64,000 nucleotides of DNA from an uncultured Prevotella sp. (GTDB taxonomy: Bacteria > Bacteroidota > Bacteroidia > Bacteroidales > Bacteroidaceae). The position numbers and the translations under genes were made by a program. A model generated the notes under the pieces. That model searched no databases. It worked only from the letters and a program-made list of their open reading frames with translations, and had not been told where the DNA came from. Where the stretch lies: NCBI GenBank assembly GCA_900322175.1, contig ONYZ01000009.1, forward strand, positions 1 to 64,000, given 5' to 3'. Of this stretch, positions 53,671 through 63,365 are shown piece by piece (position 1 is the first letter of the stretch; each line of letters begins with the position of its first letter).

Positions 53671-54455
53671 TCTTCAAGCGGTTTGTAAGGTTCCATCGGA
53701 TTTAAGGCAAGATGTGCGCCCGCCCCAGCCACCAATGCACCAATTAGAAGGAACCAGCCACTTGCAGGAACACCCACCAAGCACAGCAAAACAATCCAAA
53801 ATGCCACATCGCCTACAATAATAGGTATAACACTTCGGGTGTACTCATACATCCACCCTTCAAATTGTGCTATCGCTATAGTTACTATCGGAAACGAAGA
53901 AGCCTCTGAAAAAAAAGAAATCAATGACATAATGCAAGAATACACCAGAATAACCTGCCATGGGCGATGCTTCCACTCTAACACCTCACGGAGTATAGCT
54001 CCGTAAATAACAAGATTGGCCGTAGCCTCAATCACAGCCAGAACCAAAATAGAGAATATGAGGTGCTCATGCATCCAGACATACGAATCTGCCATAAACA
54101 TATCGCTCATATCTTTACTAAATAAAGGATGAGACATGATAGCAAAACCCGTCATCACAAGGATTGTACCCAACAAAACTTTCCACCTTACAGATTTAGG
54201 TATGCTAGGAATACGTCCAATGGTATAACTGGCAAAATCAAGCTTGAGAAAAACCCAATTCAGAATGCCACAAAGAACAATTATAAACACAGAACCAACT
54301 CCCACCATATAAGTCATAGAAGAGGTGGTTCCAACCTTATCACCATTAAAACCATCGATGAAACCTGCAATAAATCCAGCAGTCGCACCACCAACGAATA
54401 CCACACCAAGTGTGATACCCAACGCTAACAGTAGATACATAATTGCCTTTTTCAT
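53667..54455 (-). CDS. Multi-pass membrane protein, possibly degenerate CPBP/Abi-like
   Basis: 262 residues with about seven hydrophobic spans. The middle segment EATANLVIYGAILREVLEWKHRPWQVILVYSCIMSLISF has the spacing of the CPBP (Abi) core but lacks its EE..R and HxxN catalytic residues, so peptidase activity is unlikely. Function unknown. Promoter and upstream box are shared in design with the DUF3836 gene. Confidence 0.6.
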   Translation of the reverse strand: MKKAIMYLLLALGITLGVVFVGGATAGFIAGFIDGFNGDKVGTTSSMTYMVGVGSVFIIVLCGILNWVFLKLDFASYTIGRIPSIPKSVRWKVLLGTILVMTGFAIMSHPLFSKDMSDMFMADSYVWMHEHLIFSILVLAVIEATANLVIYGAILREVLEWKHRPWQVILVYSCIMSLISFFSEASSFPIVTIAIAQFEGWMYEYTRSVIPIIVGDVAFWIVLLCLVGVPASGWFLLIGALVAGAGAHLALNPMEPYKPLED

Positions 54456-54480
54456 CGCCTTTGTTCTATTATATCGAGTG

Positions 54481-54488
54481 CAAAGGTA
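54481..54488 (-). promoter_or_regulatory. -7 motif for membrane protein gene
   Basis: CAAAGGTA on plus is TACCTTTG on minus, 25 nt upstream of the start. Confidence 0.65.
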
Positions 54489-54521
54489 CGATGAATTTAT
54501 TAAAACAAGATATAACAGTAC

Positions 54522-54541
54522 GTTATCTTTAGGTTAAATCT
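54522..54541 (-). promoter_or_regulatory. 20-bp upstream box, copy 2 (candidate OmpR-type operator)
   Basis: AGATTTAACCTAAAGATAAC on minus, identical over 20 bp to the box at 39757-39776 and, like it, separated by 33 nt from TACCTTTG. Confidence 0.55.
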
Positions 54542-54547
54542 TTTAAC

Positions 54548-55537
54548 TTACTTCTCTTTATAGATCACCTTATTGGCTCCACTGGTTATTTTTAGCGCTT
54601 CAGGATGCTCCTTGATAAAGGAATCTATATGACGAACTCGCTTATCCTCGAGAATCTCATCCACAGCAATCAGAATGCCAGTCTCTTCTACATCACCAAA
54701 ACCATAATTGATAGCTGTACCAAACAGCTTCATGGTTGGCGAAAGACTCATATAGGCATTAACCAATGGTGGGATGTTATAACCCAACTTACGTATTTCG
54801 CCATTAAGCACACGATAGTCATCCTTAAATGATTTTCCAGCAAATAGGACATCCAATTCTTTCGTATCAGTCTCCAATTCTAGCGGTTTCATCGGAATAA
54901 TCAGCTTTTCTTTGTCATCAAAGTGCTTCTTAAGGAAGTAAAGAATCATATCGCGTCCTTTACGGATATACGATGGATACATGGTCATCTTACCAAAGAA
55001 ATACTTAACGTTTGGTTTTATTACCGTAAGAGCGCCAAGTCCATCCCAAAGATTATCGAGAGCAAAGAGACTTTTGGCACCCATACGAGAACTCTGATAA
55101 GGTAGAGAAACGAAAGAACGACCAAGTTCGATAGTCCAAGGTGCATAATCCTTAATAAACTTTTCTGAGAAATGAAACATGTGACTTGTAGCCAGGATAG
55201 GTTGCCCCTTATCGTCATAATCCCAATCGGTACCAAGCAGATAACGATAACCACCAATAATCTCCTCTGCTTCAGGATTCCAGACTATCAGCTGCTTGTA
55301 ACAGTTGTCGCAGGTATCAAATTCATCGATATCCATCGACTTGCCAGTACCTCCACCAGCCTCGCGGAAAGCGATCTCACGAAGTCTGCCTATCTCCTTC
55401 ATTACATTAGGAGCATTATGAGCTGTTATTACATATATCTCATTATGACTCTTGTTGGTCATGCGAAGCTGGCGCTCTGGTGTAAGTTCACTCTTGAGTA
55501 CCTCTTTGGCTATGGGCTGGATTATTTCCTGTTCCAT
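54548..55537 (-). CDS. glsB: GNAT-type N-acyltransferase, glycine lipid synthesis GlsB-like
   Basis: 329 residues. Resembles the OlsB/hemolysin-type acyltransferases: IGRLREIAFREAGGGTGKSMDIDEFDTCDN, IVWNPEAEEIIGGYRYLLG, WTIELGRSFVSLPYQSSR. In Bacteroides, GlsB N-acylates glycine with a 3-hydroxy fatty acid to give lyso-glycine lipid. It follows the glsA-like gene by 21 nt on the minus strand, the known pairing. An ornithine-lipid-type role is the alternative. Confidence 0.85.
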   Translation of the reverse strand: MEQEIIQPIAKEVLKSELTPERQLRMTNKSHNEIYVITAHNAPNVMKEIGRLREIAFREAGGGTGKSMDIDEFDTCDNCYKQLIVWNPEAEEIIGGYRYLLGTDWDYDDKGQPILATSHMFHFSEKFIKDYAPWTIELGRSFVSLPYQSSRMGAKSLFALDNLWDGLGALTVIKPNVKYFFGKMTMYPSYIRKGRDMILYFLKKHFDDKEKLIIPMKPLELETDTKELDVLFAGKSFKDDYRVLNGEIRKLGYNIPPLVNAYMSLSPTMKLFGTAINYGFGDVEETGILIAVDEILEDKRVRHIDSFIKEHPEALKITSGANKVIYKEK

Positions 55538-55558
55538 TCTCTCTTTCTTAAATAACGT

Positions 55559-56383
55559 TTATAGTTTATAGACTTGCTCTTTTACAAATTCGGCCCATTC
55601 CATCGGCGTTTTTGACTTATCAAACGTTTGCCAAGGGATAGGCTTTCCTATCTTTACTTCGAAGGTTTTGTGCACATTTTTGTACATTTCATCGACAAGA
55701 AACAGCATTGCCAGATTAAAAGGCAGATGCTTATCACTGAAATTGGCCAAACGATAGAAAAACTTGCTATTCTCGCCACTAAAGTGGATAGGCACCACAT
55801 CGCGCTGATACTCTACACTTTTCGAAATAAACGTCTTTTTCCAAGGAAGGTCCCTAATCACTCCGTTCTGCTTTCGAGAGCAGATGCCAGCAGGAAACAT
55901 CAACATGTGATGATCGCTCTTGAATCCAGCCTCAACCATCGCAGGAAAATTACGGCTCTGATTACCTGTCTTGTTGATAGGAATACACAATGGAGCTAGT
56001 CCTGGCAGATTCATCAATAAGTCGTTTACCAAATAACGGAACCTTCCGTCATAAAATCTGCCAATGATGGCTCCAAGCGCCACACCATCCTCACCACCAA
56101 GCGGGTGATTACTTACAAAAGTATATAGCTTTCCATCGTTAGGATCAGGAAGATTTTCCTTACCCACAATGTTCAAAGTCATATCTAGGTATTTTACGCA
56201 TTCCTCAAGCCACTCCACACCAGTTTTATCGCGACTTTCCCAAAGGAAGGCGTTAACCTGGTCCTGATGAGCCACCTTTTTTAGCCAACTTATCAGTGGA
56301 CGAGGCACAAATTTAGCCTTTGCACCCATCTTGCTTTTAAGGATCTGATCAATGTCGATCGTTTGCTCTGTAACTGTTGTCAT
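55559..56383 (-). CDS. glsA: Lysophospholipid-type O-acyltransferase, GlsA-like
   Basis: 274 residues from Met MTTVTEQTID. Acyltransferase motif FVSNHPLGGEDGV in block I, PINKTGNQSRNF in block II, MFPAGICSRKQNG in block III. In the glycine-lipid pathway GlsA O-acylates the lyso-lipid made by GlsB. ATG 56383 follows GGAGAGAA; an upstream in-frame start adds 13 residues of no family likeness. First gene of the glsA-glsB pair. Confidence 0.85.
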   Translation of the reverse strand: MTTVTEQTIDIDQILKSKMGAKAKFVPRPLISWLKKVAHQDQVNAFLWESRDKTGVEWLEECVKYLDMTLNIVGKENLPDPNDGKLYTFVSNHPLGGEDGVALGAIIGRFYDGRFRYLVNDLLMNLPGLAPLCIPINKTGNQSRNFPAMVEAGFKSDHHMLMFPAGICSRKQNGVIRDLPWKKTFISKSVEYQRDVVPIHFSGENSKFFYRLANFSDKHLPFNLAMLFLVDEMYKNVHKTFEVKIGKPIPWQTFDKSKTPMEWAEFVKEQVYKL

Positions 56384-56408
56384 TTCTCTCCTATGCACTA
56401 ACAAGTTG

Positions 56409-56416
56409 CAAAAATA
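56409..56416 (-). promoter_or_regulatory. -7 motif for glsA-glsB
   Basis: CAAAAATA on plus is TATTTTTG on minus; TTTG at 56442-56439 lies 22 bp upstream. About 25 nt before the start codon. Confidence 0.45.
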
Positions 56417-56526
56417 GCACATTTCTTTGAATAATGAGCAAAAAATGAAGAAAAAACTTTGTTTTTAAATGTATTTAGGACTGAAGATGGATTTTAATCA
56501 TCAAAAAAAGGTTAAAAACGAAAAAA

Positions 56527-56552
56527 AGTGGGGAATTGTGGCGTAAAGTGGG
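56527..56552 (+). promoter_or_regulatory. MraZ-binding boxes: three GTGG repeats at 10-bp spacing
   Basis: GTGGGG (56527), GTGGCG (56537) and GTGGGG (56547) are direct repeats at exactly 10-bp intervals. MraZ is known to bind TGG-containing direct repeats of this period upstream of its own gene. They lie just upstream of the -7 motif, fitting autoregulation of the dcw cluster. Confidence 0.8.
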
Positions 56553-56561
56553 GAAAATTAA

Positions 56562-56569
56562 CTAATTTT
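56562..56569 (+). promoter_or_regulatory. -7 motif TAATTTTG of the dcw cluster
   Basis: TAATTTTG, 30 bp before mraZ and 9 bp after the last GTGG box, so bound MraZ would occupy the promoter. Confidence 0.6.
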
Positions 56570-56599
56570 GCGCCGAATTTCATTATTAAATAGGTGCGT

Positions 56600-57055
56600 A
56601 TGCGTTTTATAGGTAATATAGAGGCAAAAATAGACGCTAAAGGAAGAGCCTTCCTGCCAGCAATTTTCCGCAAGGTGCTACAAGCATCTGGCGAGGAAAG
56701 TCTGGTGCTGAGAAAGGATGTCTTCCAAAACTGTCTAGTTCTATATCCTGAAAGCGTGTGGAACGAACGATTAGACCTGTTAAAATCGCAACTACGCCCC
56801 TGGATGCATACCCACCAACAGATTTTCCGCCAGTTCGTATCCGAGGCGGAAGTGGTTGCACTTGATGGTAATGGACGTTTCCTAATCTCCAAGCGACTGA
56901 TGAAAGTGGCAGAAATAGAACAGGATGTCCAGTTTATCGGCATGGACAACACTATCGAGATTTGGTCACCTGAGAAATTGAAGCAGACCCTGAAGAGCGA
57001 AGAGGAATTCGGTATCGAATTTGAAAAAATCATGAACATCAGCGATAATCTATGA
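56600..57055 (+). CDS. mraZ: Transcriptional regulator MraZ
   Basis: 151 residues with two SpoVT/AbrB-like halves: MRFIGNIEAKIDAKGRAFLPAIFRK and AEVVALDGNGRFLISKRL. Represses its own division and cell wall cluster by binding GTGG repeats. ATG 56600 preferred to a GTG at 56594. Overlaps rsmH by 4 nt. Confidence 0.95.
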   Translation: MRFIGNIEAKIDAKGRAFLPAIFRKVLQASGEESLVLRKDVFQNCLVLYPESVWNERLDLLKSQLRPWMHTHQQIFRQFVSEAEVVALDGNGRFLISKRLMKVAEIEQDVQFIGMDNTIEIWSPEKLKQTLKSEEEFGIEFEKIMNISDNL

Positions 57056-57966
57056 TTACTACCGCCGAGACATATCACGTACCAGTGCTACTCTATGAGA
57101 GCATAGACGGACTTGACATCAAGTCCGACGGCATTTATATTGACGTTACTTTTGGAGGTGGCGGACATAGTAAGGAGATACTGAAGAGACTCGGAAAAAA
57201 GGGACACTTATATAGTTTCGACCAGGACCCCGATGCAGAAAAGAATATCGTAAATGATAGTCGCTTTACGTTCGTAAGAAGCAACTTCAGATATCTGAAG
57301 AACTGGATGCGCTACTATGGTATCGACCACATTGACGGTCTTTTGGCCGATCTTGGAGTATCTAGTCATCATTTTGACGACGAAACACGCGGATTTTCAT
57401 TCCGTTTCGACGCACCTTTAGACATGCGAATGAACAAGCGAGCCGGGACTACTGCTGCTGAGATACTTAACAACTACAGCGAAGAGCTGTTGGCAGACAT
57501 CTTCTACATTTACGGAGAACTAAAGAATGCCAGAAAGATTGCCGCAACTATAACCAAAGCTCGAAACGAGAAGAAAATCGAGACTACCGGTGATTTTCTA
57601 CACGTGACAGAAAAACTTTTCCAACGTGAGAGAGAAAAAAAGGAGATGGCAAAAATGTTCCAAGCACTCCGCATAGAGGTAAACCACGAGATGGACGCTC
57701 TAAAGGAAATGCTGAACGGAGCCAAAGATTTACTATGCGATGGTGGACGACTATCAGTCATCACCTACCACTCGCTCGAAGATCGCATCGTAAAGAATAT
57801 GATGAAAGCAGGCAATGTGGAAGGAAAGATAAAGCAGGACTTCTTTGGACGAGTCGAAGCTCCCTTCCGTCAGATTAACAACAAAGTAATAGTGCCCAGC
57901 GACGAGGAACAACAGCAGAACCCACGAAGCAGAAGCGCAAAACTGAGAGTAGCTGAAAAAATTTAG
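57052..57966 (+). CDS. rsmH: 16S rRNA (cytosine-1402-N4)-methyltransferase RsmH
   Basis: 304 residues. HVPVLLYESIDGL opening, SAM motif YIDVTFGGGGHSKEIL, DGLLADLGVSSHHFD, GFSFRFDAPLDMRM, and VITYHSLEDRIVKNMM near the end: the full family set. Second gene of the dcw cluster. Confidence 0.97.
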   Translation: MITTAETYHVPVLLYESIDGLDIKSDGIYIDVTFGGGGHSKEILKRLGKKGHLYSFDQDPDAEKNIVNDSRFTFVRSNFRYLKNWMRYYGIDHIDGLLADLGVSSHHFDDETRGFSFRFDAPLDMRMNKRAGTTAAEILNNYSEELLADIFYIYGELKNARKIAATITKARNEKKIETTGDFLHVTEKLFQREREKKEMAKMFQALRIEVNHEMDALKEMLNGAKDLLCDGGRLSVITYHSLEDRIVKNMMKAGNVEGKIKQDFFGRVEAPFRQINNKVIVPSDEEQQQNPRSRSAKLRVAEKI

Positions 57967-57983
57967 AGAAAGAGAGAGTATAG

Positions 57984-58475
57984 ATGAGAAAGAACAACGA
58001 CATAGAACTGGAAATGCAGAATAATATCGAGGAGCACTCCGCGATAGAGGAAGATATAAGCCTTATTGAAGAGGCCTCCGAGATGAAAGAGCATGCCAAG
58101 AAAACCATCCAGAAGATTAAGGATAAGGTCAAGGAGGAAGATCCCAAACTTACCGCATCCCTGAACTTGAGGACAATACTTGGCGGCGACTTCCTGACTG
58201 CCGAAATGGTGCGCAAGCAGTTATGGCTGTTTGTGCTCATGGTGTTCTTCACCATAATCTACGTCGCATCGAGATATCAGTGTCAGCAAGACCTGATTGC
58301 CATCGACAAACTGGAAAAGGAGTTGCTTGACGCCAAATATAAGGCTCTTTCCAGTTCTAGTACACTTACGGAGATGTGTCGCGAGAGTCACGTGCTCGAC
58401 GCCCTTAAGCAGAACAGAGATACACTGCTCCATATATCAGGCCAGCCGCCATATATTATAAATGTACCCGAATAA
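57984..58475 (+). CDS. ftsL: FtsL-like cell division protein
   Basis: 163 residues. Long acidic/basic cytoplasmic N-terminus (1-75), one membrane span (about 80-98, LWLFVLMVFFTIIYVAS), then a short periplasmic coiled coil (IDKLEKELLDAKYKALSSSS). Position between rsmH and the transpeptidase gene and this topology identify it as FtsL, which recruits the septal synthase. Sequence itself is poorly conserved. Confidence 0.82.
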   Translation: MRKNNDIELEMQNNIEEHSAIEEDISLIEEASEMKEHAKKTIQKIKDKVKEEDPKLTASLNLRTILGGDFLTAEMVRKQLWLFVLMVFFTIIYVASRYQCQQDLIAIDKLEKELLDAKYKALSSSSTLTEMCRESHVLDALKQNRDTLLHISGQPPYIINVPE

Positions 58476-58484
58476 AAAGAAGAT

Positions 58485-60602
58485 ATGAGTAAGTTCAATA
58501 ACGAGAAGGTCATGCCACGCTACTTCATTATCGCAATAGTATTAACGCTAATTGGTTTTGCCGTTGTAGGCAAAGCCATGTATATCATGACCGCCAAGAA
58601 GGATTATTGGACTAAGGTCGCATCTCGACTCAAGCGCGATAGTGTGATAGTAAAGCCTAATCGCGGAAACATCCTAAGTTGCGATGGCCAACTTATGGCA
58701 AGCAGTATCCCAGAGTATATGGTATACATGGACTTCCAGGCTGGTGCCGAAGATTCTATTGGTCGACACAAGCGCGACTCGGTATGGGCTGAGAACATCG
58801 ATACTATCTGCTACGGACTTAATCAGATATTTCCACAAAAATCGGCAGCTGAGTTCAAGGCTCATCTGCTCGAAGGTAAGAACACCATATCAAAAAACGG
58901 ACAGAAAGGATCGCGCAACTGGAAGATATGGCATCGCCGCATAGATTATAACACCTTCTGCGAGGTGCACAATCTGCCCATCTTTAAGGAGCGTTCTTAC
59001 AAGGGAGGTTTCCATTGGGATACATATAATTCTCGCCGCAAGCCTTTCGGATCATTGGCACAACGTACTATCGGAGAGATGTTTGGTGCTAAAGACAGCG
59101 CCAAGAACGGTCTTGAATTATCGCTTGACTCTCTACTTAGAGGAAAGAACGGTCTGATGCATCGCCGCAAGATTTTGAGTAAGTACTTAGATATCCCAGT
59201 TCTCTCGCCAGAGGATGGAGTTGATGTTGTTACAACAATCGATGTAGGCATGCAAGACTTAGCCGAGCGTGCCTTGGTTGACGAGTTGAAAGATATCAAT
59301 GGTGAGATGGGTGTTGCCATCCTTATGGAAGTAAAGACTGGCGACGTGAAAGCTATCGTAAATATGACCCAAGGAAAAGATGGCAACTACTACGAGATGG
59401 TAAACAACGCCATAAGCTATCGTTGCGAGCCAGGTTCGGTATTCAAGGTTGCCTCGTTCCTCGTAGCACTTGACGACGGAGTGATTGACACCACAATGAC
59501 CATACCCACTGGATGCGGCGTGATGGAGATGCATGGCCGACAAATGAAGGACCACAACTGGCGTCATGGAGGCTATGGCACCATAAATGTAGCTCGTGCA
59601 CTTGAGGTAAGTTCTAACATTGGAGTAAGCTACTTGATAGATAAGTACTATGGCAGCAAACCTAGCAGATTTGTCGAAGGACTCTATCGAGTTGGAATCC
59701 ATGAGGATTTGAAACTGCCTCTGGTTGGATATCAAACACCTATAATCCGTATGCCAGACACCCAGACAAAGGATAAATCAAAATACTGGAGTAAAACTAC
59801 CCTACCCTGGATGAGTATTGGCTACGAAACACAGATTGCACCTATCAACACTGTGGCATTCTATAATGCAATTGCAAATAATGGCAAGATGATGCAGCCC
59901 CGCTTTGTAAAACAATTGATGAAGAACGGCGAAGTTATCCGTGAGTTTGAGCCTGTAGTACTCAAACAGCAAATTGCTAAGCCTCAGACCATCAAGACCA
60001 TGCAGACCATTCTGGAACATGTAGTTAGTCAGGGACTTGGCAAGAAAGCTGGTTCAAGATCATTCAAAGTGGCCGGAAAGACTGGTACAGCCCAGGTGGC
60101 CGACCATCTTGGCGGCTATCACTCTGGCGTAACCCGCTACTGGCTTAGTTTTGCAGGTTTCTTCCCAGCAGACAATCCACGATACACCTGTATCGTATGT
60201 ATCAAGAAGTCAGGCCTACCAGCCTCTGGTGGAGGCATGAGCGGTGTAGTATTCCATCACATTGCCGAAGGCGTAATGGCCCAGAACCTTAAGCGCAATG
60301 TCGACGCTGCCCGCGATGCTTCATCAGTAATGACTCCAGATGTAAAGAGAGGTGATAATGCCGCAGCAGACTATGTTCTATCAAGTCTAGGTGCAAAAGC
60401 TAAGAATAACAGTAGTTATCGCGAAGTAAGCAAGCGTCTGGTGCCAGATGTTACGGGAATGGGGGCGAAAGATGCCGTATATCTGCTAGAAAGTCGGCAC
60501 ATAAAGACCCGATTGAAGGGTAGAGGAAAAGTCAAGTCACAAAGTATCCATGCCGGCTCAGTAGTAAAACAGGGAATGGTGTGCGAACTGGTTTTAGAAT
60601 AA
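58485..60602 (+). CDS. ftsI: Septal peptidoglycan transpeptidase FtsI (PBP3) with PASTA tail
   Basis: 705 residues. One N-terminal span (12-34), dimerisation domain, and transpeptidase domain with SxxK in [11 protein letters not shown] (Ser about 317), SSN in [11 protein letters not shown] and KTG in [11 protein letters not shown] (about 530). A PASTA domain closes the protein ([20 protein letters not shown]). Cross-links septal murein. Follows ftsL by 9 nt. Confidence 0.95.
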   Translation: MSKFNNEKVMPRYFIIAIVLTLIGFAVVGKAMYIMTAKKDYWTKVASRLKRDSVIVKPNRGNILSCDGQLMASSIPEYMVYMDFQAGAEDSIGRHKRDSVWAENIDTICYGLNQIFPQKSAAEFKAHLLEGKNTISKNGQKGSRNWKIWHRRIDYNTFCEVHNLPIFKERSYKGGFHWDTYNSRRKPFGSLAQRTIGEMFGAKDSAKNGLELSLDSLLRGKNGLMHRRKILSKYLDIPVLSPEDGVDVVTTIDVGMQDLAERALVDELKDINGEMGVAILMEVKTGDVKAIVNMTQGKDGNYYEMVNNAISYRCEPGSVFKVASFLVALDDGVIDTTMTIPTGCGVMEMHGRQMKDHNWRHGGYGTINVARALEVSSNIGVSYLIDKYYGSKPSRFVEGLYRVGIHEDLKLPLVGYQTPIIRMPDTQTKDKSKYWSKTTLPWMSIGYETQIAPINTVAFYNAIANNGKMMQPRFVKQLMKNGEVIREFEPVVLKQQIAKPQTIKTMQTILEHVVSQGLGKKAGSRSFKVAGKTGTAQVADHLGGYHSGVTRYWLSFAGFFPADNPRYTCIVCIKKSGLPASGGGMSGVVFHHIAEGVMAQNLKRNVDAARDASSVMTPDVKRGDNAAADYVLSSLGAKAKNNSSYREVSKRLVPDVTGMGAKDAVYLLESRHIKTRLKGRGKVKSQSIHAGSVVKQGMVCELVLE

Positions 60603-60625
60603 TATATATAATAAGGTATAAGAAT

Positions 60626-62077
60626 ATGAGACTAAATGAACTGCTCAAGAATGTAGAAACACTCAACATCGTTGGTGATGTGAATGTGGAGATTACGGGT
60701 GTCAACATCGACTCCCGACGCATAGCGAAGGGACATCTTTTTGTTGCCATCCCAGGCACAGTTACGGATGGACACAAGTTCATTCCAAAAGCTATTGAGC
60801 TAGGAGCAACCGCAGTACTGTGCGAGAAAATGCCAGAAGAACAGACACCCGAAGTAACATACGTACAGGTAGCCTCTACAGAAGATGCAGTAGGCAAGGT
60901 TGCCACGCTATTCTATGGAGATCCTTCCAGAAAACTTAAACTTGTAGGTGTAACAGGAACCAACGGTAAGACCACCATCGCCACCTTATTATATAATATG
61001 TTCCGCAAATTCGGACACAAGTGCGGTCTGCTATCAACTGTATGCAACTACATCGAGGGAGAGGCAATACCTGCAGACCATACCACCCCCGACCCCATAG
61101 AACTGAACCGATTGCTGGCTCAGATGGTTGAGGCAGGCTGTGAATATGCCTTTATGGAGTGTTCCAGTCATGCCATCGCACAGAAGCGTATCGGCGGACT
61201 GAAGTTTGCTGGCGGATTGTTCACCAATCTCACTCGCGACCATTTGGATTATCATAAGACATTCGAGAACTATCGTGATGCCAAAAAGGCTTTCTTCGAT
61301 GGTCTCGACAAAGACGCTTTCGCTATAACCAATGCTGATGATAAGAACGGAATGGTAATGGTCCAGAACTGCAAGGCTCAGATCAAGACATACTCTACCC
61401 GCACAATGGCCGACTTCAAGGCAAAGATTATCGAGTGCCACTTCGAAGGAATGTATCTCGATATCAATGGCAAGGAGGTTGGCGTACAATTCATCGGTAA
61501 GTTCAACGTTAGCAACCTGCTGGCAGTATATGGAGCAGCAGTAATGCTGGGTAAGAATCCAGAGGATATTCTTCTGATTCTAAGCACCCTGAAGAGCGTA
61601 AACGGCCGACTTGAGCCCATCCATTCTCCTGAAGGTTACACAGCAATCGTCGACTATGCCCACACTCCTGATGCACTCGAGAATGTGCTTAACGCCATCC
61701 ACGAAGTGCTTAACGGCAAGGGGAAGGTCATCACCGTTTGTGGTGCAGGCGGCAATCGCGACAAGGGTAAGCGCCCCATCATGGCTCAGGAAGCCGTCAA
61801 ACAGAGCGATAAGGTTATCATCACCTCAGATAATCCACGATTCGAGGAGCCACAGGATATCATCAACGATATGCTGGCAGGCCTCGACCAGAAGCAGATG
61901 AAAAAGGTAGTGAGTATTGTAGACCGTCGCGAGGCAATCCGCACTGCATGCATGCTGGCCGAAAAGGGCGATGTAATCCTTATTGCAGGTAAGGGGCATG
62001 AAGACTACCAGGAGATAAAGGGTGTAAAGCACCACTTCGACGACAAGGAAGTAGTAAAGGAAATATTTAATTCTTAA
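60626..62077 (+). CDS. murE: UDP-MurNAc-tripeptide synthetase MurE
   Basis: 483 residues. [22 protein letters not shown] opening, ATP loop [30 protein letters not shown], and [15 protein letters not shown], which matches the DNPR motif typical of meso-diaminopimelate-adding enzymes. ATG 60626 gives the family start; upstream in-frame codons do not fit. Adds the third residue to the murein stem peptide. Confidence 0.96.
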   Translation: MRLNELLKNVETLNIVGDVNVEITGVNIDSRRIAKGHLFVAIPGTVTDGHKFIPKAIELGATAVLCEKMPEEQTPEVTYVQVASTEDAVGKVATLFYGDPSRKLKLVGVTGTNGKTTIATLLYNMFRKFGHKCGLLSTVCNYIEGEAIPADHTTPDPIELNRLLAQMVEAGCEYAFMECSSHAIAQKRIGGLKFAGGLFTNLTRDHLDYHKTFENYRDAKKAFFDGLDKDAFAITNADDKNGMVMVQNCKAQIKTYSTRTMADFKAKIIECHFEGMYLDINGKEVGVQFIGKFNVSNLLAVYGAAVMLGKNPEDILLILSTLKSVNGRLEPIHSPEGYTAIVDYAHTPDALENVLNAIHEVLNGKGKVITVCGAGGNRDKGKRPIMAQEAVKQSDKVIITSDNPRFEEPQDIINDMLAGLDQKQMKKVVSIVDRREAIRTACMLAEKGDVILIAGKGHEDYQEIKGVKHHFDDKEVVKEIFNS

Positions 62078-62088
62078 TTATCTAGCTT

Positions 62089-63360
62089 ATGTTATACTAT
62101 CTGTTCAGATTTCTAGATCAATACGACATACCGGGATCACACATGTGGGCCTACATCTCGTTCCGCTCACTTTTGACATTGATCCTATCACTTCTCATCT
62201 CGGCATGGTTCGGCGAGAAGTTCATCAAATGGATGAAGCGCAGAAGCATTTTTGAGACAGGGCGCGATCCAAGTATCGACCCATTCGGAGTTGAGAAGAA
62301 GGGCGTGCCCACAATGGGTGGCATCATCATCATTGTGAGCATACTTGTACCTGTATTGCTGTTCGGCCGCATCCGCAACATCTATCTCATCCTGATGATT
62401 ATTACAACAATCTGGCTGGGATTCCTTGGATTTCTTGATGACTATATCAAGATTTTCAGGCGCAACAAGGATGGTCTGAAGGGTAAATACAAGATTGTTG
62501 GGCAGATAAGTATAGGTTTCATCGTTGGTCTCACCCTATGGCTCAGCCCAGATGTAGTAGTTCGCGAAAATGTGAACGTAAGACAGCAGAATCAGGAGAT
62601 TGTAGTTAAACATAAGAAGGAGGCAGTAAAGTCTCTGCACACTACTATCCCGTTCATCAAGAACCACAACTTGAACTACTCAAACATCATGGCCTTCTGC
62701 GGCAAATACAAGGTTGCAGCCGGTTGGGTCGTATTTGTGCTGATGACTATTCTTGTTGTTACAGCAGTATCAAATGGTGCTAATCTTAACGATGGAATGG
62801 ACGGAATGTGCGCAGGAAACTCCGCTATCATCGGAGTGGCGCTAGGTGTACTAGCTTATGTTTCATCCCACATCGGCTACGCATCTTACTTCGATATTAT
62901 GTATATCCCGCATTCAGAGGAGCTAGTAGTGTTCATTTGCGCATTCATTGGAGCTATGATAGGTTTCCTGTGGTATAACGCATACCCTGCACAGGTATTC
63001 ATGGGCGACACTGGTTCACTCACTATCGGTGGTATCATCGGTGTTGCTGCCGTAATCATCCACAAGGAGCTGTTGCTTCCTATACTTTGCGGAATATTCT
63101 TCGTTGAGAGTCTGAGTGTGATCATCCAGACCCAATGGTTCAAGATTATGAAGCACAAAGGCCAGCGTGTACGTGTGTTCCGTGCGACACCAATCCACGA
63201 CAATTTCCGCAAGCTCGATTCGCAACTCGATGCTACAAGCAGGTATATTCTTAAAGGTTGGCCACATCGTCCATTCCACGAGTCTAAAATCACTATCCGA
63301 TTCTGGATTACCTCGATCATACTGGCCGCACTCACAATCATAACATTAAAGATGAGATAA
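62089..63360 (+). CDS. mraY: Phospho-N-acetylmuramoyl-pentapeptide transferase MraY
   Basis: 423 residues with about ten membrane spans. KKGVPTMGGIIIIV, FLDDYIKIFRRNKDGLKGKYK with the Asp-Asp, NDGMDGMCAGN and the closing VRVFRATPIHDNF are family signatures. A periplasmic or cytoplasmic insert (about residues 163-205) makes it longer than the ~360-residue E. coli enzyme, as usual in Bacteroidetes. Forms lipid I on the carrier made by UppS. Confidence 0.97.
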   Translation: MLYYLFRFLDQYDIPGSHMWAYISFRSLLTLILSLLISAWFGEKFIKWMKRRSIFETGRDPSIDPFGVEKKGVPTMGGIIIIVSILVPVLLFGRIRNIYLILMIITTIWLGFLGFLDDYIKIFRRNKDGLKGKYKIVGQISIGFIVGLTLWLSPDVVVRENVNVRQQNQEIVVKHKKEAVKSLHTTIPFIKNHNLNYSNIMAFCGKYKVAAGWVVFVLMTILVVTAVSNGANLNDGMDGMCAGNSAIIGVALGVLAYVSSHIGYASYFDIMYIPHSEELVVFICAFIGAMIGFLWYNAYPAQVFMGDTGSLTIGGIIGVAAVIIHKELLLPILCGIFFVESLSVIIQTQWFKIMKHKGQRVRVFRATPIHDNFRKLDSQLDATSRYILKGWPHRPFHESKITIRFWITSIILAALTIITLKMR

Positions 63361-63365
63361 AGGAT

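Noticed and set aside
53667..54455. CPBP intramembrane protease
   Set aside because: Spacing is similar but the catalytic Glu-Glu and His motifs are missing, so only a distant likeness is claimed.
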